From the NCBI RefSeq assembly GCF_963678635.1, contig NC_087064.1:54446338-54510337 (forward strand): a DNA stretch of 64,000 nucleotides, read 5' to 3'. Below are positions 49,001 to 57,702 of this stretch, piece after piece. The DNA is from Symsagittifera roscoffensis. Its lineage: Eukaryota; Xenacoelomorpha; Acoela; Convolutidae. The notes below the pieces were generated by a model. The model saw only the letters and a list, made by a program, of their open reading frames with translations. It ran no database searches and was not told the origin of the DNA. Position 1 is the stretch's first letter, and each line of letters starts with the position of its first letter. Made by a program: the position numbers and the translations under genes.

Positions 49001-52000
49001 CCAGCTCTCCCAAAAAACTAAAACAAAAATTAAGGTTAATGAAACTTTCAGCGAATTTTTTTAGAAGAAAAGCAAAAAAAAACTGTTCAACGCAGTTTTT
49101 TTAGAAGATTTTGTCCCAAAATATGAGTTTTATTCAACGCGTGCCAACCTCTTCAAAATGATGTCGTAAACCAGTACAAAAAAGGGGTCTTTGGATGGCC
49201 AGCTTTAAATTTTTATTCAATTTTATCAATTAAAACAATCTAAATGTGGAGAAATAAATATAAATCGATTATTTGGAGCTTCATTTTTGAGGATACCTAA
49301 TATAATTTATATCTTATATTTTATTTTCTTAATATCTAAATATCTTACTTTCTTCTTAATTTCGATACAATTGGTTGGTACGTTTTATCTTAACTTCGAA
49401 TTTCACGGGGTCTTATTTTTTTTTTTCATTACAACTGTTTGTATGATATTTAGTTTAGGCTATCAATGCGCAGCTCTTTAGTCATAAGCAAACTTACCTA
49501 ACTAGTGATACGAGCAGCAAAACTAGCATGACCACTGTTCCAAACATATATGGTGCCAATATGCCCTTGGAATTCAGTTTTTTCAAAACGTCAACGGGCA
49601 TTGGATTGAAAATCCTCTCGCACAAATACAAGTTGGAGTCGAAATCAGTTCTGAGTAGGTTTTCTTCCCAGGAGAAGAATTTGAAGAAGAGAAATTTCAT
49701 GATGTGGGTTCCCTCTTGAACATTGAAGTAGTTTTTCAGGAACAAACTAAAAGCAAAACTTGATTGGATTGTTCTAGCGGCGGCAATAAAAATCTTGAAA
49801 TAATTCAAACTACGTTTCAAACTTGAATTTAAAAAAAAAAGTGTACAGGCAAAAAAGGTCTTTTTACTTCTTCTTAGTTTCTTTTAGTTTCTTAAGAATA
49901 ATTAATAATAACTCAAGAAGTCAAATTCATTAAAAAATATTACCTTGAAGCTAAAGTGGTTCCGAGAGTAATCACAAAGGCCATAACTGCAACTACCATT
50001 TTACTCCAAAATCGCTTCAATCTCGACTCAATGTCAGGAAACATGATCAAAACCACATTTGCAATCGGAATTAAACTCATCGGAAACGAACACAAAATGA
50101 ACTTATTTCCGAACTGCGCGTATGAACAAACCAATAGCGAAAACCACTGAACCCATAAAATTGTAATTGATTTTAATTTTGGAGTGAAGCCCAATAAGGA
50201 TGTCCCAAAAATAGCTATGGATGTAAGTAAAATTACAAACTGGTTGAACTGCCATAACAGACAAAATAATGTGCAAGTAATAAAAGCAACAAAATAGAAA
50301 AATGAGAGTTTAAATTTTGTTTGATAAGGTCTGAAAATGAAACAGGTGCAGAGAATGAATGTGAAGTAGAAGGGAGTTGCCCAATTTTCTCGCAGAGCGG
50401 GAGATTGTTCAGCTCGAGTTATATCTGTTATGTGGGTTATAAGTAAAGAGCCACACACTAAAGTACCTAAAACATTCAGATAATGAAGTGAAAATTTTTT
50501 TTATAAAACTTATCATTTACAGCTAAGTTTGACCACTGAAATTTGACCACTCACAATTTTTGTTGTGACCACACTGAAATTGGGGCTAATTTTGCTATAA
50601 GATCTATTTTTGTTATAAGGTCTATTTTTGATATAAGGTCTATTTTTGTTATAAGGTCTATTTTTGTTATAAGGTCTATTTTTGTTATAAGGTCTATTTT
50701 TGACATAAGGTCTATTTTTGTTATAAGGTCTATTTTTGTTATAAGGTCTATTTTTGATATAAGATCTATTTTTGTTATAAGGTCTATTTTTGATATAAGG
50801 TCTATTTTTGTTATAATGTCTATTTTTGTTATAAGGTCTATTTTTGTTATAAGGTATTTTTTGATATGAGGTCTATTTTTGTTATAAGGTCTATTTTCAA
50901 GCGAGTAAAGCAAGCAAACAACCTTGGCTAAATGAAAATTGGTCATTTGCACGTGAAAAATTAAGATTTACTCCAATAAAATATTTCGAAGCTTTATTTC
51001 TTGCGATTCTTTGTCAAAAGAATTTTGCACAAAATGTTTCAAAAAATATCTGTCAAAAATTCGAAAAAATGTTCGGAAACTTCGTTGGTTTTTTTCAGTG
51101 TGAGAAAATCTGTCGTCTTTTCTGAGAACAGCTCTTGTCGATTGAAATTAATTCACTATAATTCTAAATTTCGTGATTACTCTACTCTCATCACGCCACC
51201 TACAAAAAACGGCACAAATTTGAAGAAAAAATGTTTTTTATGAAAGTGCTTGAACTTTTTGTGCTGCATGCACAGCGACTGGCTATCCTTGTTTGAAGTT
51301 TGTATTTGGGCTTTGAAAATATAAACCTCATCAGTCAAGTTAACTTCCAGCAGTATCGAAAAATGAATATTATTTAAAGCTCTCCCATCACACTGTTTTA
51401 TTTGGAATGAACTTGATTAGTACTGGGAGTAAAATTATGAACTTACAACCAGTTTATGCGCCCTTCTAATTGGCAAAAGGATTAAAGATAGGTCAATTGA
51501 TGCTACAAATATAAGTTGAAATAAGTCTTGTGAAACCCCAAACTAACCTACAAATGATTTTGACACTTCATAAGTGATTGCAATCAGACTGAAGGCCAGC
51601 AGAGCTTGAAGTGCGAAGAGAACCTGAACATAAAACACCATTGGGTGCATGTTAGTCCTGATATAGTCAGAGTTGAGGTATATTTTGGCCAGTGCTATTT
51701 CTTGGAACACGTTGAATCTTTCCACGACGTTGATTGTCCTCCCAAACTCAGTCTTTTTGTCGTCAAGAAGTAGTTTCAATCCCACATCAAAATCCTGGAA
51801 ACGGTTGTTCCAACATTTAGCGAAGTAATTTAAATCAAAAATGAAAAATCGATGATAAAATTGATTTTAACTGTATGCTCGAAACACAAATTCGAGAGTG
51901 AAGGATTTCGATAAAAGATTTGAAATTTTTGTTGAGCAAAAAACGAGTCGTCGATTTCAAGCGATAGTTCGCCTCACGCTCTCATTTTGTTCTCAGTTTT

Positions 52001-52869
52001 TACAACGCCACATTTTTTTATTACATTCTCGGTCGCTTTTTTCTCAGTTTTATTTTTCAACGCAGTAAATCAAAAAAATTTTGGAATTTATTTTACAATA
52101 CGTATTCTGTGTATGTCCTGCTCTCACTTTGGCCATGATGATTTGCTTCATGTAGGAGTAGTAAAGACCACTCTCTGTCCTGAAGGAGATCTCCTTCTCC
52201 ACTTGGGTGATTCTGCTGAACCACAGATGGTTCTCATGTACAGAGTACAACACATAGGAGAAGAGACGGGGCACACTCACCAACACAAACAGAAGTGATA
52301 GCATCCTTCCACCTGAAAAAGGAGCACTCTTTTTATTCTTATCTGACGCTCTCGCTGATTGGTTAAGTTTGAAATCTCAATTTATTGCTAATGTATTGTT
52401 TTCTTCCACCAATTTTTGCCCGACAGAAGCTGTTTTTAGTGGTGCTTCTCAAGATGAGTTTTCTGGAAGTCTTCTGAAGTTTTCTGGAATTCTTCTAAAT
52501 AGCAAAGCTGAATTTGGAAGTTCGTAATATAAAAGCTGAATAATAAATATTTCCAACGTCTGCTTTTCTATTTTAAAAAAACTAGACTTCCTGGAAAGCT
52601 ATCAGGAAAAAATTGGTTTGTATCTAGCTTAACAATCAAGAGGACATTCGCCTTTTTGTTGATTGTGTTTTAGCTCCGATGAAACCAGGTCAGAATTACT
52701 ACGTACCTTTTATAAACGAGCAAATTGTAGACTTCCAGTCAGCTTCCGATGTTTTGACTGGTTTATCCAGTTTAGAGTAGTTATCCCAGTTGTGTCCACT
52801 GGGTAATGGGATTCCTTTCTCTTTCGATTTTGAAGAGGTGTCTATCAAATTGAACCGTTTTCTAGCCAT
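33422..52869 (-). CDS. DPY19L: DPY19-like protein C-mannosyltransferase, complete spliced gene (7 exons)
   Basis: Whole coding region: join of 52869-52707, 52312-52128, 51794-51548, 50466-49944, 49746-49498, 34971-34760 and 34038-33422. All six junctions use GT-AG and keep frame, giving 2,196 coding bases (731 residues plus TGA), the usual size for DPY19 proteins. The family is a multi-pass ER-membrane enzyme that moves mannose from dolichol-phosphate-mannose onto the first Trp of WxxW motifs, typically in thrombospondin type 1 repeats. The order of conserved blocks is as in animal DPY19L: lumenal FRTE-GLYYSY motif, many membrane segments, then a soluble C-terminal domain with NHPHYE. Introns are 394, 333, 1081, 197, 14526 and 721 bases. 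Only one paralogue is present; I cannot say which human DPY19L it is closest to. Confidence 0.93.
34311..34655 (-). mobile_element. SINE2 tRNA-derived element in DPY19L intron 6
   Basis: On the minus strand: a tRNA-like block at 34410-34478 (A-box-like TGGATGAGTGGATAAGGAG, B box GGTTCGAATC). It ends at 34311-34350 with the same palindromic 3' module as family A (ACAGAGGCGAAGCTTCGCTTC). The 5' side, up to about 34655, matches 11580-11735. It fills nearly half of the 721-base intron. Confidence 0.75.
34760..34971 (-). CDS. DPY19L: DPY19L exon 6, isolated after 14.5-kb intron
   Basis: Acceptor ATTTCAG|A completes the Arg codon begun in exon 5 (AG|A). It encodes SWRNLELEEWHNF, then PELIHLFSNNLILALLAL and FKFLWVASMCALTSIF, which parallels the family's GELVYHALQLLAYTALGILIMRLKLFLTPHMCVMAS region. 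Donor ACAG|GTGAGC, phase 1. The correct frame is one of two overlapping open frames here; junction phase and alignment choose it. Residues about 456-526. Confidence 0.87.
34985..35135 (-). repeat. Family A 3' modules, two fragments
   Basis: CTCGCACCACTTGCAATACG at 34993 and CAACGCTGAGCTTCGCACTA at 35094, about 100 bases apart. Both lie at the start of DPY19L intron 5, just before the family D palindrome. Confidence 0.5.
35167..36204 (+). mobile_element. Family D element, copy 1, long terminal inverted repeats
   Basis: About 1.04 kb with terminal inverted repeats of roughly 125 bases: left 35167-35300 begins GTAACAGTCGCC, right 36076-36204 ends GACGAATGTTAC. Both contain the block TAGGCCCTATAACCA or its complement. 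The interior has no long ORF and carries short stretches such as TTCCACTGTCTAATAAAAAG near 35910. It lies in DPY19L intron 5. I see no clear target duplication. Confidence 0.8.
36209..37440 (-). mobile_element. Family D element, copy 2 (inverted, ORF-bearing)
   Basis: Reverse-complement copy of the interior of copy 1: 36209-36520 pairs with about 35750-36075, and 37150-37440 pairs with about 35380-35700. Between them lies a ~620-base block, absent from copy 1, that holds the nuclease-like ORF. Copy 1 therefore looks like a deletion derivative and copy 2 is closer to the parent. Its outer terminal repeat was not found past 37440. Confidence 0.7.
36700..37166 (-). CDS. Mobile-element ORF with PD-(D/E)XK-like nuclease domain
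   Basis: Open frame of about 145 residues, extending upstream of its first Met-like codon to a TGA near 37166. Key blocks are DGARLDVSASSFW, GQRAFFDVRVFNPLA, EREKINMYQQRI, ENGSFTPLVFSSLGG and LLCIRGTRKP. From memory, this pattern (AD/LDV..., DVxVxxP, KxxxY, F-PLV...GG) recurs at the C-terminus of many invertebrate mobile-element ORFs and resembles a restriction-endonuclease-like fold; that assignment is inference. It sits in the centre of the minus-oriented half of a large inverted repeat (35380-37440), the other half of which lacks it. No reverse transcriptase or transposase is seen beside it, so it is probably a fragment. Confidence 0.55.
38690..39538 (+). mobile_element. Family D element, copy 3 (left-truncated)
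   Basis: Same orientation as copy 1, from the GTCAGTCGGTCATATTTGG block to the right terminus GACGACCTGTTAC. It lacks the left terminal repeat and the ORF block. It diverges from copy 1 by scattered substitutions and small indels, so it is an older insertion. Confidence 0.75.
40250..42430 (+). pseudogene. Decayed non-LTR retrotransposon (APE endonuclease + reverse transcriptase)
   Basis: Translated pieces in shifting plus frames read as a LINE. Near 40340 there is FSETWFTESND (endonuclease SETW motif). At 40705-40911 an open stretch ends with KTDHSVTNS (endonuclease S/TDH motif). At 41410-41640 are DDPDDPKNHRP, then QYGFRTSYSTIDDISYCTE and AAFSLLDLS (RT fingers and palm). Near 41850 the polymerase box has decayed to TNDTLMFC where YADD is expected. 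Many stops and frameshifts make it inactive. Block order fits the Jockey/CR1/I-like group; the clade is uncertain. Confidence 0.75.
42431..43889. other. DPY19L intron 5, unassigned stretch
   Basis: A/T-rich with a decayed tRNA-like block near 43660-43720 (CATAATTCGAATCACAAGTC). Also unassigned within this intron are 37441-38689, 39539-40249, 44678-45210, 47176-48013 and 48894-49497. Confidence 0.45.
43890..44270 (-). repeat. Family A 5' region fragment and adjacent 3' module remnant
   Basis: Hairpin CTTGCTTATCGCAAG at 44170-44184, body-like AAGCCGACAGAATAACAAC at 43960, and a 3'-module-like AACTGAGCTTTGCAC at 44248. Confidence 0.45.
44305..44677. mobile_element. hAT-type MITE, second copy, reversed
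   Basis: Same family as 48022-48412 in opposite orientation. The right end CCTGGATCCGCCCCTG is intact, the left end decayed near CTCAGGGATTCGACC. It contains the GGCGCCTTAGGCGCC palindrome and a run of more than 20 C at about 44620-44645 that has expanded the family's short C-rich segment. Confidence 0.85.
45211..45930. mobile_element. 720-bp fold-back element with ~300-bp inverted arms
   Basis: Begins CAGTGCTGATTTAAATTAAC and ends with its reverse complement. Arms at 45211-45511 and 45632-45930 are highly similar over their whole length; the loop is about 120 bases. The right flank is TA and the left flank is TG, so a decayed TA target duplication (Tc1/mariner-like) is possible but not shown. 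No ORF. It lies in DPY19L intron 5 and would form a long RNA hairpin if transcribed. Confidence 0.85.
46745..47175 (+). mobile_element. Family B MITE in DPY19L intron 5
   Basis: Left part has AGTCAATGAACTCAAG, interior TTGAGAAAACTGGACC, right part CGCGACCTATATAAAC. Same orientation as every other copy recognised in the window. Confidence 0.65.
48022..48412. mobile_element. hAT-type MITE with perfect 8-bp target duplication
   Basis: 391 bases starting CAGGGGCGGATCTAGG and ending CCCGCCCCTG. It is flanked on both sides by CACGTACT (48014-48021 and 48413-48420). An 8-bp duplication with CAGGGG-type ends is the hAT signature. The interior includes GGCGCGCGCTCCCCC and a GGCGCCAAAGGCGCC palindrome. 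No ORF. Confidence 0.93.
48757..48893. mobile_element. hAT-type MITE, third copy (fragment)
   Basis: Terminal ~137 bases of the same family: GTCTTTATAGTGTTCTGGG..., GGTCGACCTAAAAAAA and the terminus CCTAGATCCGCCCCTG. The other end is missing. Confidence 0.8.
49498..49746 (-). CDS. DPY19L: DPY19L exon 5
   Basis: Acceptor GCTTTTAG|T completes a Ser codon split by the 197-base intron; donor GTTAG|GTAAGT is consensus. It encodes a lumenal segment with KFFSWEENLLRTDFDSNLYLCE, equivalent to KFFSYKDFDTLLYTC in DPY19L1, and ends in the helix APYMFGTVVMLVLLLVSLV. Residues about 373-455. The next exon is 14.5 kb away. Confidence 0.93.
49944..50466 (-). CDS. DPY19L: DPY19L exon 4, membrane core
   Basis: Largest internal exon (523 bases): acceptor TTTTAG|GT completes Gly, donor TTCAAG|GTAATA leaves two bases. 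It begins GTLVCGSLLITHITDITRAEQ, then ALRENWATPFYF, matching the family's PPLRESFSYPF. Several consecutive membrane helices follow, including LLWQFNQFVILLTSIAIF, the counterpart of LPWQFAQFVLLTQ. Residues about 199-372. In intron 3, an 18-bp minisatellite ends about 130 bases upstream of this exon. Confidence 0.95.
50597..50895. repeat. 18-bp minisatellite in DPY19L intron 3
   Basis: About 16 units of ATTTTTGTTATAAGGTCT with GATATAAG and GACATAAG variants. Because 18 is a multiple of three and no unit has a stop in two frames, it gives repetitive open frames on both strands (six-residue repeats such as FVIRSI). It lies between exons 3 and 4, so it is intronic and not coding. Confidence 0.93.
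51548..51794 (-). CDS. DPY19L: DPY19L exon 3
   Basis: Phase-0 acceptor (TTTCCAG|GAT) and phase-1 donor (GTAG|GTTAGT). It encodes DFDVGLKLLLDDKKTEFGRTINVVERFNVFQE, equivalent to the DPY19 stretch around LTEYPLVINTLKRFNLYPE, then a membrane helix FYVQVLFALQALLAFSLIAI. Residues about 117-198. Confidence 0.92.
52128..52312 (-). CDS. DPY19L: DPY19L exon 2, first TM and catalytic lumenal motif
   Basis: Acceptor TTTTTCAG|GT completes a Gly codon. It encodes a hydrophobic segment (MLSLLFVLVSVPRLFSYVL), then HENHLWFSRITQVEKE and ISFRTESGLYYSYMKQIIMAK (residues about 55-116). FRTExGLYYSY is the family's signature lumenal loop, which holds the acidic residues implicated in catalysis. Donor AAA|GTGAGA in phase 0. 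An open frame on the opposite strand is a shadow. Confidence 0.93.
52707..52869 (-). CDS. DPY19L: DPY19L exon 1, start codon
   Basis: Cytosolic N-terminus of 54 residues plus one base, beginning MARKRFNLIDTSSK. The ATG has A at -3 and G at +4, and an in-frame TAA sits immediately before it, so this is the first possible Met in the frame. Donor is AAAAG|GTACGT. The segment is basic and polar, as expected before the first membrane helix. An A/T-rich pyrimidine tract followed by several AG dinucleotides lies 10-90 bases upstream on the coding strand. Confidence 0.88.
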
Positions 52870-53030
52870 TTAAATGAATCTAAGCTATTATTGTTGTGTC
52901 TTACAAAAATGAATAAAAAATAGAAAAAAAAACTTCAATTTGAAGTTTTATCAGATTTTTTTTCCAAATAGAATGCTCAAGTAAACAGGAATCGCTTTGT
53001 TTCCTGTTGTGATTATATTGTTTCATAAAT

Positions 53031-53036
53031 TTTATT
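53031..53036 (-). terminator. Candidate polyadenylation signal AATAAA
   Basis: Minus-strand AATAAA 68 bases beyond the stop of the possible exon at 53104-53388. It is the only support for a gene end here; AATAAA is common by chance in DNA this AT-rich. Confidence 0.25.
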
Positions 53037-53103
53037 CACGTGTCGGATTAAAAAACTGCGCTGTAGAGATATCAGTCCATCAATGGTATTTCAGAAGACT
53101 AAT

Positions 53104-53388
53104 TCAATTATTAATAAAGGAAGCATCATATGGATCTTCCACAATAGAAGCTATGCAAATCAAACTGTGCTGTGATTCATCCTTGAGCTTCATTTCTGAT
53201 GGTGCTAGAAACTTTTGTATGAAGTGTTTTTTTTTGAGAAAGTGTTCCTCGAGATTTTTTTTGGAGGCACTGTTGATAAGAATGTAGCCAAGACAACCGT
53301 TCGCATGAAACAAACAAAGTAGTTGGCGACCCTCAGCCGTGCCAAATAACTGTTTGTCAACTTCAGTTCTACCAAAGCCTGATTGAAT
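53104..53388 (-). CDS. Possible terminal exon of an unrecognised gene
   Basis: An open minus-strand frame of 94 residues with a possible acceptor (AATCCAG|ATT) and a TAA stop at 53104. An AATAAA (53036-53031 on the minus strand) lies 68 bases past the stop. The residues (QSGFGRTEVDKQLFGTAEGR, then a Lys-rich stretch, ending DASFINN) look protein-like, but I recognise no family. The same frame continues upstream past a single TGA to about 53515, so this could equally be a decayed ORF or one interrupted by a 57-base intron. If real, it would end 235 bases before the DPY19L start codon. Confidence 0.28.
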   Translation of the reverse strand: MQSGFGRTEVDKQLFGTAEGRQLLCLFHANGCLGYILINSASKKNLEEHFLKKKHFIQKFLAPSEMKLKDESQHSLICIASIVEDPYDASFINN

Positions 53389-53750
53389 CTGGATTCAATA
53401 GTGGAGCCGCATAATTCTCCCCGGGTGGAGGTTTCGGTTTTTTACTTCAATCAGTGCAACCAGAAACGCGTATCTTTCGAATAGCGCGACCATAGACCAG
53501 TTGTAAACATGCAAGCTTTATTTCCACCAATATTGGTTATGTTACGATCAAATTCGACCAAATCCGTTCGGGTTAGATTATCTTGTCCTTTTCTATAATT
53601 ATTTGGTTATTTTCCATATACGCCTTGAACAAGCAATTTGACCAAAAGAAAACTTTATAGTTTATTCTATACGTGATATGGTGAGTCATTACATGACCAG
53701 CGCATGAACATTTGCTGAAATCGAAATGCGCCGTTGCAACATTTATTTTT

Positions 53751-54268
53751 TGTTCCGACTTTCGTAACAAAAGTAACGGAATATTTGTGCTCGTGGTGGG
53801 TTTTTTTCTTCACACAAATTTCGACTTTTTAACTAGCCACTTTTGGCGGATTTTTTTCTATCATTCAAAAGGTATTGTTGTCTTGAGCTTAAATTTGAAA
53901 AGAAACTTCACCCGTGATAACTTTTCGTATAAAGTTATAGGGGTTTAAAGATTGGCATTTTGGCCAATTTGGGACAATTAACGCGCGATATATTCTGCGC
54001 TATTAACGCCTAAGCGGAGATTTAATACGTCTTAGAAATTGTTCCAAATTAGTTGAAAGAAGCTTATTTACCATAATTGATTTGTTACTAGGGGAGAAAT
54101 TTATCACTTTGTACTTTATATGGCATATGGTTGGATGATTTTTGCAAAAAATCGCAAGTGCTACTTCAATTGATTTCATTACATTTAGCTTTTTATGTTA
54201 TCACTGATCCATAGACCTTAAAAGGCAGTCGGAACATTCAAGGCTTCGCCCTGATACGAGCAGTCTTG
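53751..54268 (+). mobile_element. Family C element, copy 2 (full length)
   Basis: Begins TGTTCCGACTTTCG and includes the terminal-repeat partner AGTCGGAACATTC near its right end, followed by a small palindrome (GGCTTCGCC) and CAGTCTTG. The GCGCGATATATTCTGCGC core lies near 53985. Confidence 0.8.
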
Positions 54269-56430
54269 TTCAGTTAAAATTCCGAATTCAGCGAAATAAA
54301 AAACCTCAAGTTGGCAGTTAACTTTTGTAAAAATTCGTTGATTTTTTAGTCGCGATAGCTGTGTGATCTCGAAATTTTAATTCCATGATGTTTTTCGAAA
54401 AAAACTAAATTTATGGTTTCAGGTAAGCAATCGTCAGCGAGTGAATTTTTTAAGCATCATTCTAAGGGAGGTTTTTAAAGCAGTGTTGTTTTTGCTCAAG
54501 TTGCATGAATTTAAAAGAAATTTTTCTAAGAACTTATGTTGAGACTTTGTGAAACACTGTTTCCGACTCAGTTTGATTCTATGTTTCTTCTCAGTTTGAT
54601 TTTATTTCGACTCAGATCAAATGTATAGTTCGACTTTCAGTTAGATTATTCCTGGGGTGAATACGATTTTTTTCGTGAAATTTTTTGTTTGCTCAACATT
54701 ATCGACAAACTTTGTTTTTACAAATTGTCAATTTTGAACAAAATTTTCAATTTTTACTATCTTAACCGTAGGTTTAATAGCATAATTAATTGTGTCATTA
54801 CCCGAGAATTTGAGTCTTAGCTCCAAAAAATGAGCAAAATTTGAGAATATAGTGCACGTTTAACTGTTCAATGAATTCTTACAAATTTCGTTAGCAAACT
54901 GGAAACTATGCGCTAATTGTATACGGGTCTTAAAGGAGTAAAGTGACTCGTTTTGGAATGTATGACATTTTTATATTCTGTTTTTGCTTTTTTGCCACGC
55001 TGTGGAGTAAGGAGTAAAGTGACTCGTTTTGGAATGTATGACATTTTTATATTCTGTTTTTGCTTTTTTGCCACGCTGTTTATGAAACAATAAATTGAAA
55101 AAGCGTATTATTAGGTTGTACAACTGTGACTGTCAAACTTGATTTGTGGTTAGGGAACTTTCTTTTACTCAACAAATTATTAATTGAAGTCTTGAAAAAA
55201 TTTTTCACGCAACTTGAACGCAAGTTATTGCCTGCGTTCAGTGAGTCTATAATCGTCCAATTTGCTTGTCGTGTATTTTATTAGACTCCAGAATGTTCCG
55301 TAAAACAGCCTGGTGTTTTATTTAGAAAATCTGATATTTCTGAACACGATATTTTGATACGTTTTTTTTGCGAGGTAAAAACATTCTGCAATTCCCATCA
55401 ACATTAAAGAACTTCAATATCAATGTAAGTGAACTCCCAGTGATCAGTTCAGAATCTTCTTATTTTTTTCCATGACAAAATTTGATCAATATGTGTATTA
55501 CTCGTAATTGTAACATGATAAATTGCAATCTTAGTGCGAGCATTTCAAAACTGCCTAGTTGATTTACATTTCAAAAAAATCTTCAAAAATGTGGTTTGAA
55601 CATATCAAGATTCAAATCATCGCAGGATGAGCGTTCGCCTCTAAATTTTTCAAATCAAATGAAAGAATTGTACAATTTTCTCAGAGCCTTGAAATCCCGG
55701 GTTTCCATCTATACACCAAAAATGCCTATCATACAATTCCATACATCAAATGTATGGAAAAATGCTTGTCATAAAACTTTGGTACAATTTCGAAAAAAGA
55801 TTGAAAAAAATAAACTAATTTCTGCGGATGTTTGGTCTAACAAAACAGTCTGGTGATAAAAAAAAATTGAGGTTTTTCGTTTTTTTGAAAAAAATGCTAA
55901 TCATACAATTCCCATATATGGATAATTTATGGCTAGCATTTTTATGATGGCGACACAAAAAATTGTCGAAGTATTTTTGAAATTGCCCCGAAAATTTTTT
56001 TCGTTTTTTTTTCAACCGCAAATCGAGTTTTGTGCTCAAACAAACATTCCCAAAAAACTTTTTTTTTTGCGTGCAAAGTTTAATTTTTTGTGTGCGCAAT
56101 GTAGTCCTGGATACATTAATGTTGGATGTTTTCCTTTTCGCTCAATATTTTTTCCAAAAACACTGACAACTTTTTTTTGTATGGTATGTTTATGTATGCC
56201 TCGATCAATGTCTGATAATTTCAAAAATAACAAATAATCATCGTCGAAAAATTTTGCCATATTTTAACAGTTTGTTACTTTCCTTATATTTTTTGCGAAA
56301 TACTGCTCTAAGATAATTCAGGTTGTTTCCTATGCATTGTATATGCAAGACCGTCCAACCTTTAGTGTTTTGAGTAAAGCAAAGTAGTTATCAATTGCGT
56401 TCGGTTTAAGAATTTGAATTTAGAAAAAAA
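54269..56430. other. Intergenic, no supported gene
   Basis: Holds the tandem duplication at 54935-55080 and open frames at 55596-55856 and 55929-56237 that I do not recognise and that lie in low-complexity sequence. 57761-58311 and 58841-59165 also show nothing clear. Confidence 0.4.
54935..55080. repeat. Tandem duplication, 76-base spacing
   Basis: GGAGTAAAGTGACTCGTTTT through TTTTGCCACGCTGT occurs twice with no difference that I can see (54935-55003 and 55011-55079). A very recent duplication. Confidence 0.9.
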
Positions 56431-57030
56431 AACCAATTTGGAACGATTTCTAAGACGGATTAACTCTCCGCTTACGCGTTAATAGCGCGAAATATATCGC
56501 GCGTTAATTGTCCCAAATTGGCCAAAAAGGCAATCTTTAAACCCCCATAACTTTACAAAAAATGATCAGAGGTGAAATATCTTTTCAAATTTGAGCTTAG
56601 GATAACAATAGCTTTCGAATGATATAAAAAAGTTCCGTCAAAAATGGCTAGTTAAAAAGTCGAAATTTGTCTGAAGAAAAAAAACCCACCCCGAGCACAA
56701 ATATTCCGTTTCTTTCGTATCGAAAGTCGGAACAAAAAGTATTCAATTTTGATTTCAATCAACATACATGCTAGTCAACACATGTCAATATGTCCTGAGC
56801 TTAAACTAAAATATATTTCACCTGTGATTATTTTTCGTACTGTTATGGGTGTTTAAAGATTGCCATTTTGACCAATTTGGGACAATTAACGCGCGATATA
56901 TTTCGCGCTATTAATGCGTAAGCGGAGATTTATCTGTCTTCAAAACTGTTCCAAGTTGGTTGAAGGAAAATCGTTTGCCATAACTGACTTGTTACTAGGA
57001 GCGAAATCTACCACTCTGTACTTTACATAG
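56431..57030. mobile_element. Family C copies 3 (minus, 56431-56733) and 4 (plus, 56790-57030), head to head
   Basis: Copy 3 runs from AACCAATTTGGAACGATTTC to the terminus ATCGAAAGTCGGAACA. Copy 4 starts TGTCCTGAGC and ends ACTTTACATAG. Both are truncated, and together they make a large imperfect palindrome. The 55 bases after copy 3 (ATTTCAATCAACATACATGC...) recur after copy 5. Confidence 0.7.
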
Positions 57031-57161
57031 AGGTTTCAAAGAATTTTTTTAACGTATGGAATCGAATGAAACTGCATGGCAAGAATTCTTTGATATATCG
57101 AAATTGTATGACAAGAAGTTTTGGTCAACCCGGGATTGTTTAGAAGAAGTGTAAAAAAGAA

Positions 57162-57702
57162 ACAAGACTGCTCGTATCAGGGTGAAGCCTTGAATGTTCC
57201 GACTGCCTTTTAAGGTTTATGGAGCAGCAGTAACAGCATAAAAAAATTAAATGAAATAAAATAAAATGAAATTTTTTTTTCTAAAATTTGAAATTTTTTA
57301 TGAAAATCATCCCCCCACACGCCATATAAAGTACAAAATGAGAGATTTCGTTCCTTTTAACATATCAATTATGGCAAATAAGCTTCGTTCAACCAATTTG
57401 GAACGATTTATAAGACGGATTAAATCTCCGCTTACGCGTTAATAGCGCGAATTATATAGCGCGTTAATTGTCCCAAATTGGTCAAAATAGCCAAAATTGC
57501 AATCTTAAAACCCGCATAACTCTACGAAAAATGATCACAGGTGAAATTTATTTTCAAATTTAAGCTCAGGACAACAATAGCTTTTGAATGATATAAAAAA
57601 TTCCGTCAAAAATGGCTAGTTAAAAAGTCGAAATTTGTCTGAAGAAAAAAAAACCCACCCCGAGCACAAATATTCCGATACTTTCGTACCGAAAGTCGGA
57701 AC
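57162..57702 (-). mobile_element. Family C element, copy 5
   Basis: Plus-strand ends are CAAGACTGCTCGTATCAGGG and CGAAAGTCGGAACA. The core reads TTAATAGCGCGAATTATATA. Its right flank is nearly identical to that of copy 3 (57703-57760 versus 56734-56789), so the two share a duplicated segment. Confidence 0.78.

Noticed and set aside
50543-50952. Repetitive proteins (FVIRSI or ITKIDL repeats)
   Set aside because: They are frames through an 18-bp intronic minisatellite between two proven exons.
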